The translations under genes and the position numbers were made by a program. DNA of 64,000 nucleotides, taken from positions 1,556,001 through 1,620,000 of the forward strand of contig CAMQGK010000416.1 in the NCBI GenBank assembly GCA_947000775.1, given 5' to 3'. This DNA comes from Pterois miles. Taxonomy: Eukaryota; Chordata; Actinopteri; Perciformes; Scorpaenidae. The notes beneath the pieces are model-generated. The model saw nothing but the letters and a program-made list of their open reading frames with translations. It ran no database searches and was not told where the DNA came from. Below are positions 24,607 through 36,653 of this stretch, one piece after another. Numbering within the stretch: position 1 is the stretch's first letter; the number at the start of each line of letters is the position of its first letter.

Positions 24607-27600
24607 TAAGAAACATGTCAGCCTCCCTCCCCTGGCCTGTAGTTCATCCTGATGCCCTGTGTTGCCCTGGGGTGGCTGAGCATCTATGATCCGCGACTGA
24701 GAGCACACTATGAAATCCCTCTCAGCTCTCACTTCACAGACACGCTGGAAAGTATCCACTCCTCCACCATGACACAAAGTATAGATTTCATATTAATCTA
24801 CACTGTATTTCTTCTCATGATTTGCTGTCAAGTCGGTTGTTTGCTGTAGCATTTAAAAGGTGTTTTTCTGGGGTTCTTTTTATAAGGAAGTCCAGTTGTC
24901 TTAAAAATGTGCAGATTTTTCTAAACGAATCCAAACCTCAGCAGTGAAGTCCAAAACTGTATCCTTGACCCCATTTACACCTGGCATGAATGTGTGATCT
25001 GTATATCCTATCTGGAGCAGGGAGAACACATGAATGCAGGTATAAATACATTGTGACTGGAATGTGATTGGTTTGGTCAGATCCTGTCTGGAGGAGGTCC
25101 AGGTTGCACTGTGATCAGATCTCAACGAGGTGTAAATGCAATCCATACAGCATGACCACTTTCTCCAGAAAATGATCTACCCAGCAGCCCTAACCCTAAC
25201 TCCACTTCTTCCTGCTAGTTTAAGCAAGTCCAGCAAAAAGCTACAAGTAGTAGCAGTAGCAAGCAGGTCTTCCCTCTTAAAGGCCCTTTTCAGACCTGGC
25301 ATTAACATGTATCTTGGGTGATCACACGTGGACAGCTCTAAGTACATCAGTTCATACCTGGCATTAGAAAGCATCTACACGTCTTGAGTGACTGCTTGTA
25401 ATCGGATCTCACTTCCCTGCTGTATACACAAATATAGTACATGTAGGCCTACATCTCTTCCGTTTGCAACTAATGAGTTGTTGTTTTTAACCAGTGTTTT
25501 GTACGATTTGTTTTTACTTGTGCTGACCAAATGAAGCAGTTATTAGCCAACTATGGACTGAGATAATAATTATTAAATTCAATGTGTTGCTCAAAGGCAA
25601 CCAACAGCAACCAGCAACTTTTCAAATACCCAGGCTTTGTCACGCTCCTCAGCATGTAATACCAACGCACAAAGCACCCTAAAGCACCCTAAAGCACCCG
25701 TATGAAATGCATCACTTTCAATTAACTTCAGTGTGAACAAGAAACGCTCCAATAACGTGGTGGCATAGTTTAAAGAGCGAAAAGACGCACAACAACAAAT
25801 ACAAGGCTTTCATCCAGGAGACTGCAGTTTGTATCCTGTGTATTAAGTTTCACTTTCACGCCACAATCAGCTGTTCCTTTGTGTCCCGTTTTCACGGTGG
25901 TCAGTGGTTTTGTTGCCTTGAGTGACGCCAAAAGTAAATAAGTGGTTTTGATGCCTAAACCTAAAGTGACAAAGCGCCGCTATGTGACAAGTTTGGATGA
26001 GAACGTGTTGGATGATTGGATCTTCAAGCAGTTAAAAAACCTGTCTGCTCCGCTAGGCCCTGCTGGGACCCAACACCAGCACCACGCTGCTGGAGGCCCA
26101 TGCCATATCGCTAGGCATGTTGGAGGGAAGGGAGGCACAGGAGAACCAGAACCAGGACTGCGTAGGGCAGACTATCAGACCCTGCTGCAGCAAAATGAGA
26201 GGTATTCTAAAGACACTCTGATGCTCGGAAACAGTACCACTAACATCCACAGGGACCACCAAAATCAACACTGAGGAAAAGTTTGTCATATGAGTTTTAA
26301 GCTATTGTTGATTCAAATAATAAAAAAGTACTGTTCAACTTCCCCACCCTGTCTATTGTAAAACATGCATTTGACTTTTCCCACACAACATGTGTACCTG
26401 AAGCATACTTCAGATCACACTGTGGTATTATTTTGCAGTGCACACAGTGTCTGTAAAATGTTACTTGGAGTCACATATATAAACAGCATTGCTGATACTG
26501 AATTGTAACCACTTTATAAATTTTGTTTCAATATAATCTCTATGAATGAGATATGACCGTTCACACTGATGGTTCACAGGTAAATGTGATGAATTAATGG
26601 TATGGTCGCTATAATTAGCCACAGCCATGTGTAATGACAGCTGCTGTTGGAGAACCTTGCCGATGCGACACAATCAGTGACATTGCAGGTCTTATGCAAT
26701 GGTTCTCGACTTGGGGGATCCCAAACCCGACTATATTTATTGCCTGAAACTAAGCAAGTGTTTGTTTTGTTTTTTTTTTACTGTAATCAAAAAGTGATGC
26801 CCAGTAGTCTGATAAAGCGTCATTTTATCTCCTTCTTATAAAACTGATCAGACAACTAGAGTTTGCACTAAAATTTGGAAGTTTTGCAGTATTCATTTAA
26901 TAACTGCAGGCCTAACTCCCCGAGGAGAGAGAGTGAGATAGTGTTTAGGATTCTCTGAGAGTGACAGAGTGATGGTGGACTGATGTGATGGGTCCAATGA
27001 GGGTTGAATGCGCATCTTTTGCCCACATCTAGGTACTGTCTCACCTTTTCCTGTCCTTGCAGGGCTTTTACTCATAAAACTGAAGTTATATCCAGTCACT
27101 ACTATTTTTTATTTTATTTTTTGTATTGCTGTGGCATCAGGATGGTAGCTGTGGAAGAAATGATGCATTCTGGGCGATTCATGGCGCCACCATGCGGCCA
27201 TGGATAAACTACTGTCAAACACATGAAACACACTGAGCTGTATTCCTTGGTGCACAAGAATCTGCCAGCAAGCTGTTCATTTATGTCTCTTTTTTGAATA
27301 ATACTTTTTTCATGACTCCCACAATTAATATAAAAAAAAGTTTTTGTGTGTTTGTGTTTGCTTTGTAAGTCGTGTTATTTTTCCCCTCTAATTGGCTGTC
27401 GAGTTCTTGTCAGCATGTTCTGTTTCACTTACACTGCTTAAAATCTTGAAGCCATTATGCAGCTGCAACAATGTTTAGAAGACAAATGCACATATTAGCT
27501 CAGAGCAATCCTACATTTCAGCTGTATAGTAGATACAGGACATGGCAGGATGACCATACACCAGCTTTAATGAGCTGATTTTACCACTGTCCTTTTGATC

Positions 27601-28034
27601 ACACATTTTCAAGCTGTGTATTGAAAAGTTGGTAACAGTTTAGCGTGCGGTCATCCTCTCTTCTGCAGCTCATACACTGATACATGATACATTTAATACA
27701 GTTGTGTTATTAGAAATTGAGTAAAATCTGCATGATTATATGTTGATGATTGTTTTGATGAAAATACAAATCCAGAAGCAGAATGAACACTTTCTCCTTA
27801 AAATACCATATTTAGAGCACTGCGCAGCCTCGGCTGTCTGAGTTGTTTCTCTAGCTACCAGTGAAGCATGTGTGTGTGAAGCTACAGTTTTCAAATCTGT
27901 GGGTGGGATGTGTACACTTGTTTCAGCACACTCTAAACAACAGGCAGACTTGACAGAAGCTCCTTGATATACGCACATTTTAATGGGACACACACTTACA
28001 GCGTGTGCCTAACAGTATCTAACAGTGTGGTTTG

Positions 28035-28038
<4 letters not shown>
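24607..28038. other. Intergenic; possible MITE-like repeat around 24970-25400
   Basis: Words such as 'catttacacctggcatgaa' and 'tttcagacctggcattaac..tgggtgatcacacgtggacagctc' recur in many fish non-autonomous repeats. Ends and class cannot be set. A 110-codon frame at 25942-26274 has no recognisable product. Confidence 0.35.
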
Positions 28039-28105
<67 letters not shown>

Positions 28106-28305
28106 GTCGCCCTTGTCCTCCTCTGCGCAGCAGGAACACACACACTCATCGGTGGGCCCTGGGACAGGCAGACAATTAAACAGGTCAGCATGGGGTAACC
28201 TCTGCCAGCCTGCGGGGGGCAGTAGACACGCAGCTGGAAGTAGCAGGACAGGCGAGAACAGCAACACCTCCGACGGACATGCTCTCTGTTTCACAGGCAG
28301 ACACT

Positions 28306-28348
<43 letters not shown>
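28039..28348. repeat. (GT)n and (CA)n arrays facing each other across 206 bp
   Basis: (GT)n at 28039-28105 and (CA)n at 28312-28348 are mutually complementary and could pair as a hairpin around the unique GC-richer sequence between them. Confidence 0.85.
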
Positions 28349-28351
<3 letters not shown>

Positions 28352-30571
28352 TCTACCCAGCAGGGTAGAAAGATGATAAAGAAGTTAGAGAGTGGAGAAC
28401 ACAGACCACTTCTGGACACTGACCTCAACTCAGAACCTCTGAAATTACAGATTATTTAACACATTTGACCAAAAATGATCCGATGAACAAAAACTGGAAA
28501 ATTAAGAGATATAATTTCCTTCCCTCAGCTATATTTTTCCAAGAGGTTTTACTCTTCTATAATTATTTCATAGCTATGAAAACACAATGGCTTCTGATGA
28601 AGGAACTGAAGCTTCCTTAAAATGTATATATTCAAATCAGTTTTCGAGTAGAGCCATAGATATAAAACATATATTTCAATATTTTTCATTGTACTCATCA
28701 TAATGTCCTTTACTCTCTCTCTGTTCCTTAACTCCTCTCGTTGAATGTTAAATATTTTACATCATTCCCTTTATCCCTTGCTCCACTGAGTCTAGTTTTT
28801 CCTCTACAGAGATGTTACAAAAATTAAGAAAACAGGTGCCTCACGGCGTCTGAACAAACTTCAGCCGTGGCTCTTCTGTGATAGAAGCAGATTAAAGCCT
28901 TTCTCTGTTTGCGTGGAAACTGATTGCCAAGGCAATGCTATTCTTGTTTGCTATTGCAGCCGAGGCGGAATTACCTCGATTTTGTACAAAATAGTCAATT
29001 AAATTAACTGTGAAAGGCTATTTATTTTAACCCGGGGATACTTTTTTCTTCTTTTTTTCCCTCCTCTCATAGATGTTGTAAGAAAAATAAGGCAGCAGGA
29101 GAGGAGAATTGGCAGGAGAACAAAGAGGGAGGATTTAGTGGAAGCTTCAGAGCTGGAGTCATACTGCCATCAGGTGGACAAAGGTAAACACTGCAGCATC
29201 ATGTCTGTCAGTGTTAGAAGTGTATCAGTGGAGGACACAGCAACCTCTGAGATGTTGTTTTAGCTCACTTACAGTAACGCTTTTTCCAGATTCATTATCC
29301 TTGTTTTCCATTACATCATCTGATTTTGTATTTGTCTAACTTGAATTGTGCCAACGTCCCAGCTCTGATATTATATAATCAAACTATGAAGCTCTTTCTG
29401 GTCTCTGACAGCAGTGTAAGACACATTTTCCAGCTGGTATGTGCATCTGAAACAAGTATTTCCCAGATCAAGATCAGCAAACTGCAGATGGAAAAAAAGA
29501 CTGAAGCACACTGATTTGTGACCCTTCACAATAAGACAGACAAACATCCCAATGTTACCGTTTCTTTATCACAGTCAAAATGGACAAAGACACAAGGAAA
29601 ATACACATATAGTCAACCTAGATTAGGTGTACAGTTACAGGATTGCACCTCTTTGGGATAATGGATCCAAGACAGAAGTTGCCAAAGATGTCCAGTGCCA
29701 GTTTTTTTTTTACATTAGTACATTAACACAATATTGAGGTATTTGTATTTTACAGTATTTCCATTTGTTGTTACTTTATACTTCTCATAAAACAACTATC
29801 ATAGCAATTTTTTTCAAAATGTTATGTCATCAATGTCGTGAAGAACATATTATTCTTATTTTAAGAAAGTTAATTTGTATGTGGACTGTATGGACCCATG
29901 ACAGACATTTGATCTATTGTATCTGTTTTAACTGCATGGGCTGCAGGACATCCAGTAATTGGTCTTTTTGAAAAGCACAGAGTAAGTGCAGAAGTAATAC
30001 TTCATCATAACATTGTGCCTTGAACTGTGACCCTCTTGCTCAAAGCTGTGCAGAGGATTGTGGGTCAGACAAGCATGCTGGCTTGCATTCTGCAAATGCG
30101 AACAAATGTAGTAGACATCCTTGTATTTTTGGCAAACTGCAGTTGATATTTTATGTATGAAATCTTTTTCAGTCATACCACATTGTATAGTAGCAAAAGC
30201 ACAGCATGTAACCTTGCACATACGCAGTAGGGTTTATGGTTCCCTGTCTGTGATTGGTTCCCAGATCCCAATTCTTGATTGGTTTGTGAAGGAATCTGTT
30301 TGGAGCAGCTACCAGTCCAGCCCTCCAATTTGGGGTATGCAGTCTGGGGACCAGTTATAAATACTTTGCCAGTCTGTTAATCACGGTAGCTGTGATTCTG
30401 CTCGGCTAGCCACTGTATTTGTGTGATTAGAGAAAAGCCTAATAGATGTATGGAGGCTTATGGAAGATGAGAATTTAGACAGTTGTTAATCATCTGGAGA
30501 CTGGGCCATGTATAGTTTTTGAATGCTGATTACCGATTCCACACACACTAAGTATCTCATTGGCCTTTTCT
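28349..30571. other. Intergenic; possible conserved non-coding segment near 28850-29040
   Basis: Mostly AT-rich. The 28850-29040 stretch is non-repetitive, of balanced composition and has several ATTA/TTAAT homeodomain-type cores. It is discussed as a finding. No supported gene. Confidence 0.35.
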
Positions 30572-30719
30572 CTCACTCTGATGTCTCTCCATTAATGCAT
30601 GTATGTGTGTTTCAGGTCTGCATGTACCATGTACGAGTTTAACAGAGTGTAAATTGAATTTCCCCATTGTGGGACTAATAAAGGTAGATCTTCTTCTTCT
30701 TCTTCTTCTTCTTCTTCTT
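30572..30719 (+). mobile_element. 5'-truncated SINE family 1 (CTT type)
   Basis: Starts within the ctcactctgatgtctctcc body and runs through tgaatttccccattgtggg and aataaagg into a long (CTT)n tail. The Pol III head is missing. Confidence 0.85.
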
Positions 30720-31644
30720 GTAGTTGGCCTCTTTAGTGGTTTGTTTTGTTCGGTATTTTTCAACCTGGACTCTATTCTTCTGTGCTTTTTCTGTCAAATG
30801 GGGACAATAATCTCTGAAATTGGTCCAGTATTGAGTGAGTAAACTGCATTTTTTTTCTTATCCAGATAAGATTTCCACATACACATCATCACATGTTAAT
30901 GCAAGATGTAGATGGGGTATAAAAGAATATACAACACTATGATGTTTGTTGGGACAGCTCAACAAGAGGGAGATTTATCTTATAACAGATGCATCCAAAC
31001 ACCAGCTGACATCCAAATGAAAACAAATAGACAAAAAAACACAATGCAGCACCAGAAACATAAGGGATTGCACACACGCATGCGTACACTGCTGTCTAGT
31101 TAAATGAGGCATGCTGTGATACACTGCTGTGAAATGTGTATGACAGTAAGACAGAGAGAATCATTGTGACTGCGAGATAGAGCAAATGATGTGTTGGAGG
31201 GAAGTAAACAATGCCAGTTCCTGTGATAGACTGCAGAACACTTTCCGTCTCATTGGCTTTGAATAATTTTTCACATCAAATGAAAAGTAATTACATCACA
31301 ACAATTCATGTTGAATGGTTTCCTGTGTGTATGTGAGTACAGCAAGATGAGTATTTATATCGGTCAGTGAATTCATTGAGCTTCTTCAGACAATACAGTA
31401 TATACAAAACAGTATACTCTATGTGGAAGAGCATTTCAAAATTATATTTACAAGGTTATGCCTGTCATCGCATATGCAAACAGAATAAGAAACATGATCC
31501 TCAAAATCACAAACATTTTAGCATAACTCGATTTTTGTGTGCGGCCTTAATCATGTTACAGACTTATCACAGTTGTTTACAGAAAGCGTAAGATTAATTT
31601 GTACTTTACGTGAAGCAGCAGTGCATAGAATTGGTCCAAATATG
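30720..31644. other. Intergenic, nothing recognised
   Basis: No supported gene or repeat. Confidence 0.45.
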
Positions 31645-31689
31645 ATTATTATTATTATTATTATTGTTATTGTTATTATTATTATTATT

Positions 31690-31788
<99 letters not shown>

Positions 31789-31789
31789 T
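31645..31789. repeat. (ATT)n-(AAT)n-(ATT)n switch microsatellite
   Basis: The triplet array changes strand sense twice: ATT to about 31691, AAT to about 31746, then ATT to 31789. Adjacent blocks are therefore complementary and can fold into a stem of 40 bp or more. Confidence 0.9.
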
Positions 31790-32395
31790 AAAAAAAGGAG
31801 AAAAAAAAAAATTATTACAGACAGGAGAAAAACAACCAATCAGAGCTGAGCTGGAGTCTGATCAAATATGAATTTATATTCCATTACTGTGACTATGACT
31901 ATTTCTCTCCTCAAATGTTTTCAGAAACATCTTGTAGTTACTGTTTAGCTATATTTTTTCAGACTATATTAATATTGATTTATATTTGATCAGTGTTCCC
32001 TAATGTTGATTGTTGATCAGAGCTGCCTCCGTTGAATGAACAGCCAATAGGAACAGTCTCTCTCTCTCAAATGACCTGTTATTGGACAAAGTCTCCCATC
32101 ACAGGATAAATATTTTAAAGAGTGAAAACAGAGCCATGAGGAGGTGTAGAAGTCTGGCTTTCTCCACAACACTTGAATTGCAATATGCTGAAAGGTTACT
32201 ATGGACATTTTGCCTACTGATGCCAAAATCATTCTGCCTACTGCAGGTTTAAAGCACATAATGACCACTTAGAGTAACTGAAGTCATATTATAATACAAT
32301 ATAACATTAAAATATTATAATCTATAGCAGCTGGGAATTATAATGCACTATGATCCTTGCAAAAAAGGTTATTTTACTGATATATGGTTGTAGTT
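31790..32395. other. Intergenic, nothing recognised
   Basis: No supported gene or repeat. Confidence 0.4.
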
Positions 32396-33353
32396 TGTTT
32401 CCTGTTTTATTTTGAAAGTTCACTGTGTCATATTTGATTTTGCTTCCTGCCTGTCCCACCTGTGTTTCATTAGTTAATTAGTCCTCATGTATTTAGTCTG
32501 TGCACTTTCCTTTCCCTCTTTCTTCCACAACAGTCCGTTAGCCTGGGGTTCCTGAATCTGCAGCCCACCTGTCCTGAGCCGGCTTCAGCCATTAACCCAT
32601 TCCTGGGAACCAGGTGGTCCCAGAGCCCGTCCTGTCAGCTCCTGCTATCATTCAGCCGGCAAGCTTCCAGTCTGCTTCATGGCCTGATGGAATCCATTTT
32701 GCTTCAAGCCAGGTCTTGTGTTGGCTGTAGCAGCCGACTTCAGGCCAGTTTTTGTTTCTTTGTCGGAGATCCAGTCGACACCTGCTCCTTGTTTCCTGTT
32801 GGTGGTCCGGTCGACACCCGTTTCTGTTGGGCCACAGTAACCTCCTGGCCCTGCTGGGTGCAGCACTCCCTCCCAAGTTCCTGCTAGACCACAGCTCTCC
32901 TGAGTTCCTGTTCTGCTCTCCACTGCTCCAACCTACCGCTGGATAATCACTTGCTGGCTGCCCCTCAAGTCTCCATGGCCATAATGCTAGAGTGGTCTTG
33001 TCTCCATGTTCCAGTGGGGTCCCGTCTCTGCCCCCGTCTCTGCCCCATGCTGTCCTGAGGTTTTCCAGCCCCATCTCTGGCCTGCTCCCAGGCCTCCACC
33101 TGAGGTCCTTGGCTCTGCCCTTGTCAGCCCTTCATTCTACTGTTTCCTGGCCACTTTCCTACCTGTATTCCTCATGCCTTTCCAGTTTGTCCTCAGTTAA
33201 ATTTTTGGTGTTTTTTTCCATTCTAATTTTTATGGATTAAGTCTGCCCTGTCAGTTTTTGTTTCCTCAGTTTTGTTTCTTGCTATCAGCATTTGTTATTA
33301 AAGCTCACCTTTTGTTCAACCTGCCTCCTTATGGCTCTGCATTTGGGTCAAAA
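32396..33353 (+). mobile_element. LTR-like retroelement sequence, second copy type
   Basis: Shares motif order with the minus-strand element at 5957-6616: gtttcctgttttattttgaaag at the start, cctgcctgtcccacctgtg, a tatttag core promoter-like site followed by cctttccctctttct, an attaaagctcacc polyadenylation-like site and a 'ctgcatttgggtc' 3' motif. The C/T-rich middle gives long but product-less frames. The exact ends are uncertain. Confidence 0.4.
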
Positions 33354-33575
33354 GTCAGAGTGACAAGTAATTATGTAGTATTATGAGACTTGACCTTATA
33401 AGTCTTTATACATGTATTTATAATGTGTTATGCTATAGTTAGAAAGCATTTGAATATCTATGAGTGCTTATAACTATGATTATACAGTGCAATAAGAAGC
33501 TTAAACACATGGGAGTCATAGAAAGTGTTACCAAATATTTTATATTAATAGTGGATCAAATTACTATTTAATGTG
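33354..33575. other. Intergenic, nothing recognised
   Basis: Short AT-rich stretch. Confidence 0.4.
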
Positions 33576-33719
33576 AATTCTGGCAACAATTGAATCGAAG
33601 GCAACTAGTAGTGTACAGACTGTAGCGTTCGAACTGATGAAACCACTTGGATAAGGGGCAAAACGTCTTCAGAGACAAATCTAAGTCCAGTTGCCTTCAA
33701 TTCAATTGTTGCGAGAATG
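33576..33719. mobile_element. 144-bp hairpin element with long inverted repeats
   Basis: The left arm at 33583-33606 and right arm at 33689-33712 are complementary at 23 of 24 positions (core gcaacaattgaat), extending to about 31 bp with one mismatch outward. The 82-bp loop contains gatgaaaccacttggataag and aaacgtcttc, words I associate with a dispersed fish repeat. It could be a MITE or part of a longer element. Confidence 0.6.
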
Positions 33720-33974
33720 AATATGACCTGGATGAATGAGAACATTCACATATTTAATGTGAAAGATGTTTCTCACAGTGGTGAAAACCAAAGGTAAAGT
33801 AAACAATTAAACAATTCAAAGAGAAACAGTACAGACTGTAGTGCGGCTGACTATGCTGATAGTTTCTCCATATAGTCAGACAGAAATTTCCCTGGCTGAC
33901 AGCTGTGACATGTGTTTACAAGCTGTGGCTACATACAGTGGATATACATTCATATACACCAGGTTTTCTACAGC

Positions 33975-34275
33975 CGGCTCTTGGGGCTCTTCTGTGTGGA
34001 GTTTGCAGGTTCTCCCCGTGTAAGCGTGGGTTTTCTCCGGCTTCCTCCCACAGTCCAAAGACATGCAATTTAGGTTAATTGATGACTCTAAATTGCCCGT
34101 AGGTGTGTATGTGAGCGTGAATGGTTGTCTGTCTATATGTTGTCTGTATCTCTATGTGTCCTGCGATGGACTGGCGACCTGTCCAGGGTGGACCCCGCCC
34201 AATGGCAGCTGGGATCGGCTCCAGCCCCCCTACGACCCCTAACGGGATAAGTGGTTGACGATGGATGGATGGATG
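33975..34275 (+). mobile_element. SINE family 2, head truncated
   Basis: Runs from ggctcttctgtgtggag through gggttttctccgg, gactctaaattgcccg, ggcgacctgtccaggg and acgggataagtggttgac into a (GGAT)n tail. The tRNA-like head is missing. Confidence 0.85.
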
Positions 34276-35409
34276 ATTTCTACAGCGCTCTCTTCATAAG
34301 ACCGTGCTGACCTCCTGGCCTCTGTGATTTTGACCATCTCTTTCGTCAGATTCAGATTTATGACCAAAGGCTCCTTCTTCATCCACCTGTCTCCATCCGT
34401 ACATCATCTCAGACAGCTGATATCCATCAGTGTCTTGATACTGTTGACCTGAACCTCACAGAGTCTCAGCAGGTTCCTCTTAAGAGCTGTGTTCTTCTTA
34501 CTGTGAATTGTGTAGATTTGGATACATGAGTGATCATAAGTATTTTGTGCCTATATTTTATGTTTTTTCTGGCTCATTAAGTTATTAGGAGTAATTATTG
34601 TAATCTAATTTGTATAGAATAGTGTACATAGTCAAACATTAAAACTGACTGTTCGTAAATCTACTCATTCTTGGCTGGAATAGTGTAGTGATGGATGTCA
34701 TGGCTTTCCTAGCTCAGAGCAGTAGCTCACAACTCTAGCTCCAGGTCTGACTGTCCTAAGGTTATAGACAGATATCAGTCTGCCTACTCCAGCTCTTTTA
34801 CATATACAGTATGTGATCCAATGACAACTGCACACATACAGTAGTGTTGTTTAGCAGAGAAAAAAATATTTGGGATATCCTGTTTTTTATGTCAGCATTG
34901 GATAGATACACAGAAAAGCTGTAACCCTCAGAACTGAGTGGTGGTGCAGTGTGATTACATTTCTGTATATCACTTGTATTGCTGTTACTCAGTTCTGCTT
35001 GTGTTTAAGCTACAATAAATCTCCAGTTTAAGACATTGAGGGTCTCCTGTTGCCTCTTCAGTCTCCAGATTATCAGCTCACAAGATTTTTATCACATTAT
35101 AGACCCATAAAGTGAAATTACTTCAATAAGTGTGGGGATCACCATAATAATGGTTTACTGGTGGCATCTTCTGCTAACCCTATTTTATTCATAATCAAAA
35201 CCAGGTAGCTTGCAGCTCTACACTACTTCTCTGCACATCATTAATGATCCAGACATCACTGGAAGTGAATTCATGTTTTCCTACATATACAAAGTACTGT
35301 AACATACATAGTTTCACAGTAACTCAGTGATTGTGTAAAATATAACATTGTAAAAGGCAAAGCTCAAAACAATTGTATGCTCTCTCAAAAGAGCGATTTG
35401 TGCTCAGAT

Positions 35410-35410
<1 letters not shown>
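34276..35410. other. Intergenic, nothing recognised
   Basis: No supported gene or repeat. Confidence 0.4.

Positions 35411-35464
<54 letters not shown>
35411..35464. repeat. (CA)n microsatellite
   Basis: Uninterrupted CA array of about 27 units. Confidence 0.95.
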
Positions 35465-35466
<2 letters not shown>

Positions 35467-35979
35467 ATCACATGACTAGACATTTCTAAGAACCAGTTGA
35501 ACACTACTTTATATGGAAAACACTGGTGTGAATTCATTATGAGGAGACATATGCCTTTTGCATTTTCAGTGCTAGATATGTGGTAAGGAACCATTTTTTC
35601 ATGTTTAGAGCACTTTTTGTTTCCCCGATAGTGTCTCCAGTTTTTGAGTGCAGACCATTACCTGACTCCTCCTCCACCAGCCCACTAACAGGTTATATAT
35701 CTATCTAGGTCTTGCTTCTGCCTTGTATGCTGTAGTAGTGTTGGTGTTGCTGCAGGTATGTAAAACAGTCATTTTAACCTGCAGTTTGCCTTTTAAATCA
35801 TGGGTTCTTCACTTTTCTGACTTTAGCTTTTATCATGTGACACTTACCCTACCCTGGCCCATGATTCCACTGCTTCTGCTTAACACTTCTTTGTGATGCT
35901 CCATGGTGGTGAGTAAGGTAGCGTTAAGTTGCAGCATTTTTAGCCCTAATATTTGTTTCATTTTAGGCTGACCTAAAGT
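35465..35979. other. Intergenic, nothing recognised
   Basis: No supported gene or repeat. Confidence 0.4.
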
Positions 35980-36262
35980 AAGATAAGATAAGATGAACCT
36001 TTATTAAACCCCCCGTAGGGAAATTAAGTTTTTTCACTCTCACTCTTAATTTCACATAGTACACATACATGCATTCATGGAGAGATGTCAGAGTGAGGGG
36101 GCTGCTCCTGACAAGCGCCCCGAGTAGTTGGGGGTTTGGGCGCGGCTCGCTCACAAGGTAAACCGGCACCTCTCCAGCAACCAGTTGGTCTTGGTCCATG
36201 TTGGGACTTGAACCAGTGACCCTCCTAAACCAACTCCATACAGACTGAGCTACTGCCGCCCC
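35980..36262 (-). mobile_element. tRNA-headed SINE (family 1, TTATC-tail type)
   Basis: On the minus strand: ggggcggcagtagctcag head, ggttcaagtccc B-box, gctggagaggtgcc body, a 3' end with taataaagg and (TTATC)n. It shares with the 5092-5371 copy the junction catggaccaagaccaactgg and the absence of the 'tttcgggtctgcacg' block. It begins 25 bp downstream of the tRNA-Arg-like gene on the same strand. Confidence 0.85.
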
Positions 36263-36287
36263 AAAGTTAAGCTACATGAGCAGCTGT

Positions 36288-36366
36288 TAACCACAAAGGG
36301 AAAGGGATTTGAACCCTCAATCTTCTGATCCGAAGTCAGACGCCTTGTCCATTAGGCCACGTGGTC
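36288..36366 (-). tRNA. tRNA-Arg(TCG)-like gene with a 6-bp duplication
   Basis: Reads GACCACGTGGCCTAATGG on the minus strand, then the anticodon arm tctgacttcggatcaga with TCG at the anticodon, and a T arm gagggttcaaatccctt. All cloverleaf stems can form, and the A and B boxes look intact. After the T arm the sequence TCCCTT is repeated before the acceptor strand tgtggtt, giving 79 nt where about 73 is expected. This insertion between T stem and acceptor stem probably prevents normal processing, so I regard it as a likely pseudogene. The isotype call is secure from the near-identity to the vertebrate tRNA-Arg(TCG) as I know it. Confidence 0.85.
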
Positions 36367-36653
36367 GCACTAAAGTAACGCTGCTGTTGTTTTTACTCCC
36401 ATTTATACTCATTGTTTTGTTCTTTAAAATACGTCTGTTTTAATTTAATTGTTTTTTTTTTCCCTTTGCCCGAGTTTATTAGTTTGGTTTTAGTAACTTT
36501 GTGTATAGTGCTTTGTTGATTTGAGTATTAGGTTTGACCATTTTGTTAGTTTGGTTTGAGTTCTTTTGTCTTTTAACCAGCTGGGTTGTTTGTTATTCAT
36601 TTTGTTTTCTTCCAGAAGCTGCATGGTAACGTACCTCTACCTAATGCATGTGA
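36367..36653. other. Intergenic, T-rich
   Basis: T-rich sequence with repeated 'tttgttagtttggttt' words; no gene. Confidence 0.4.

Noticed and set aside
25942..26274. 110-codon open frame
   Set aside because: No domain, no splice signals, no neighbouring exon.
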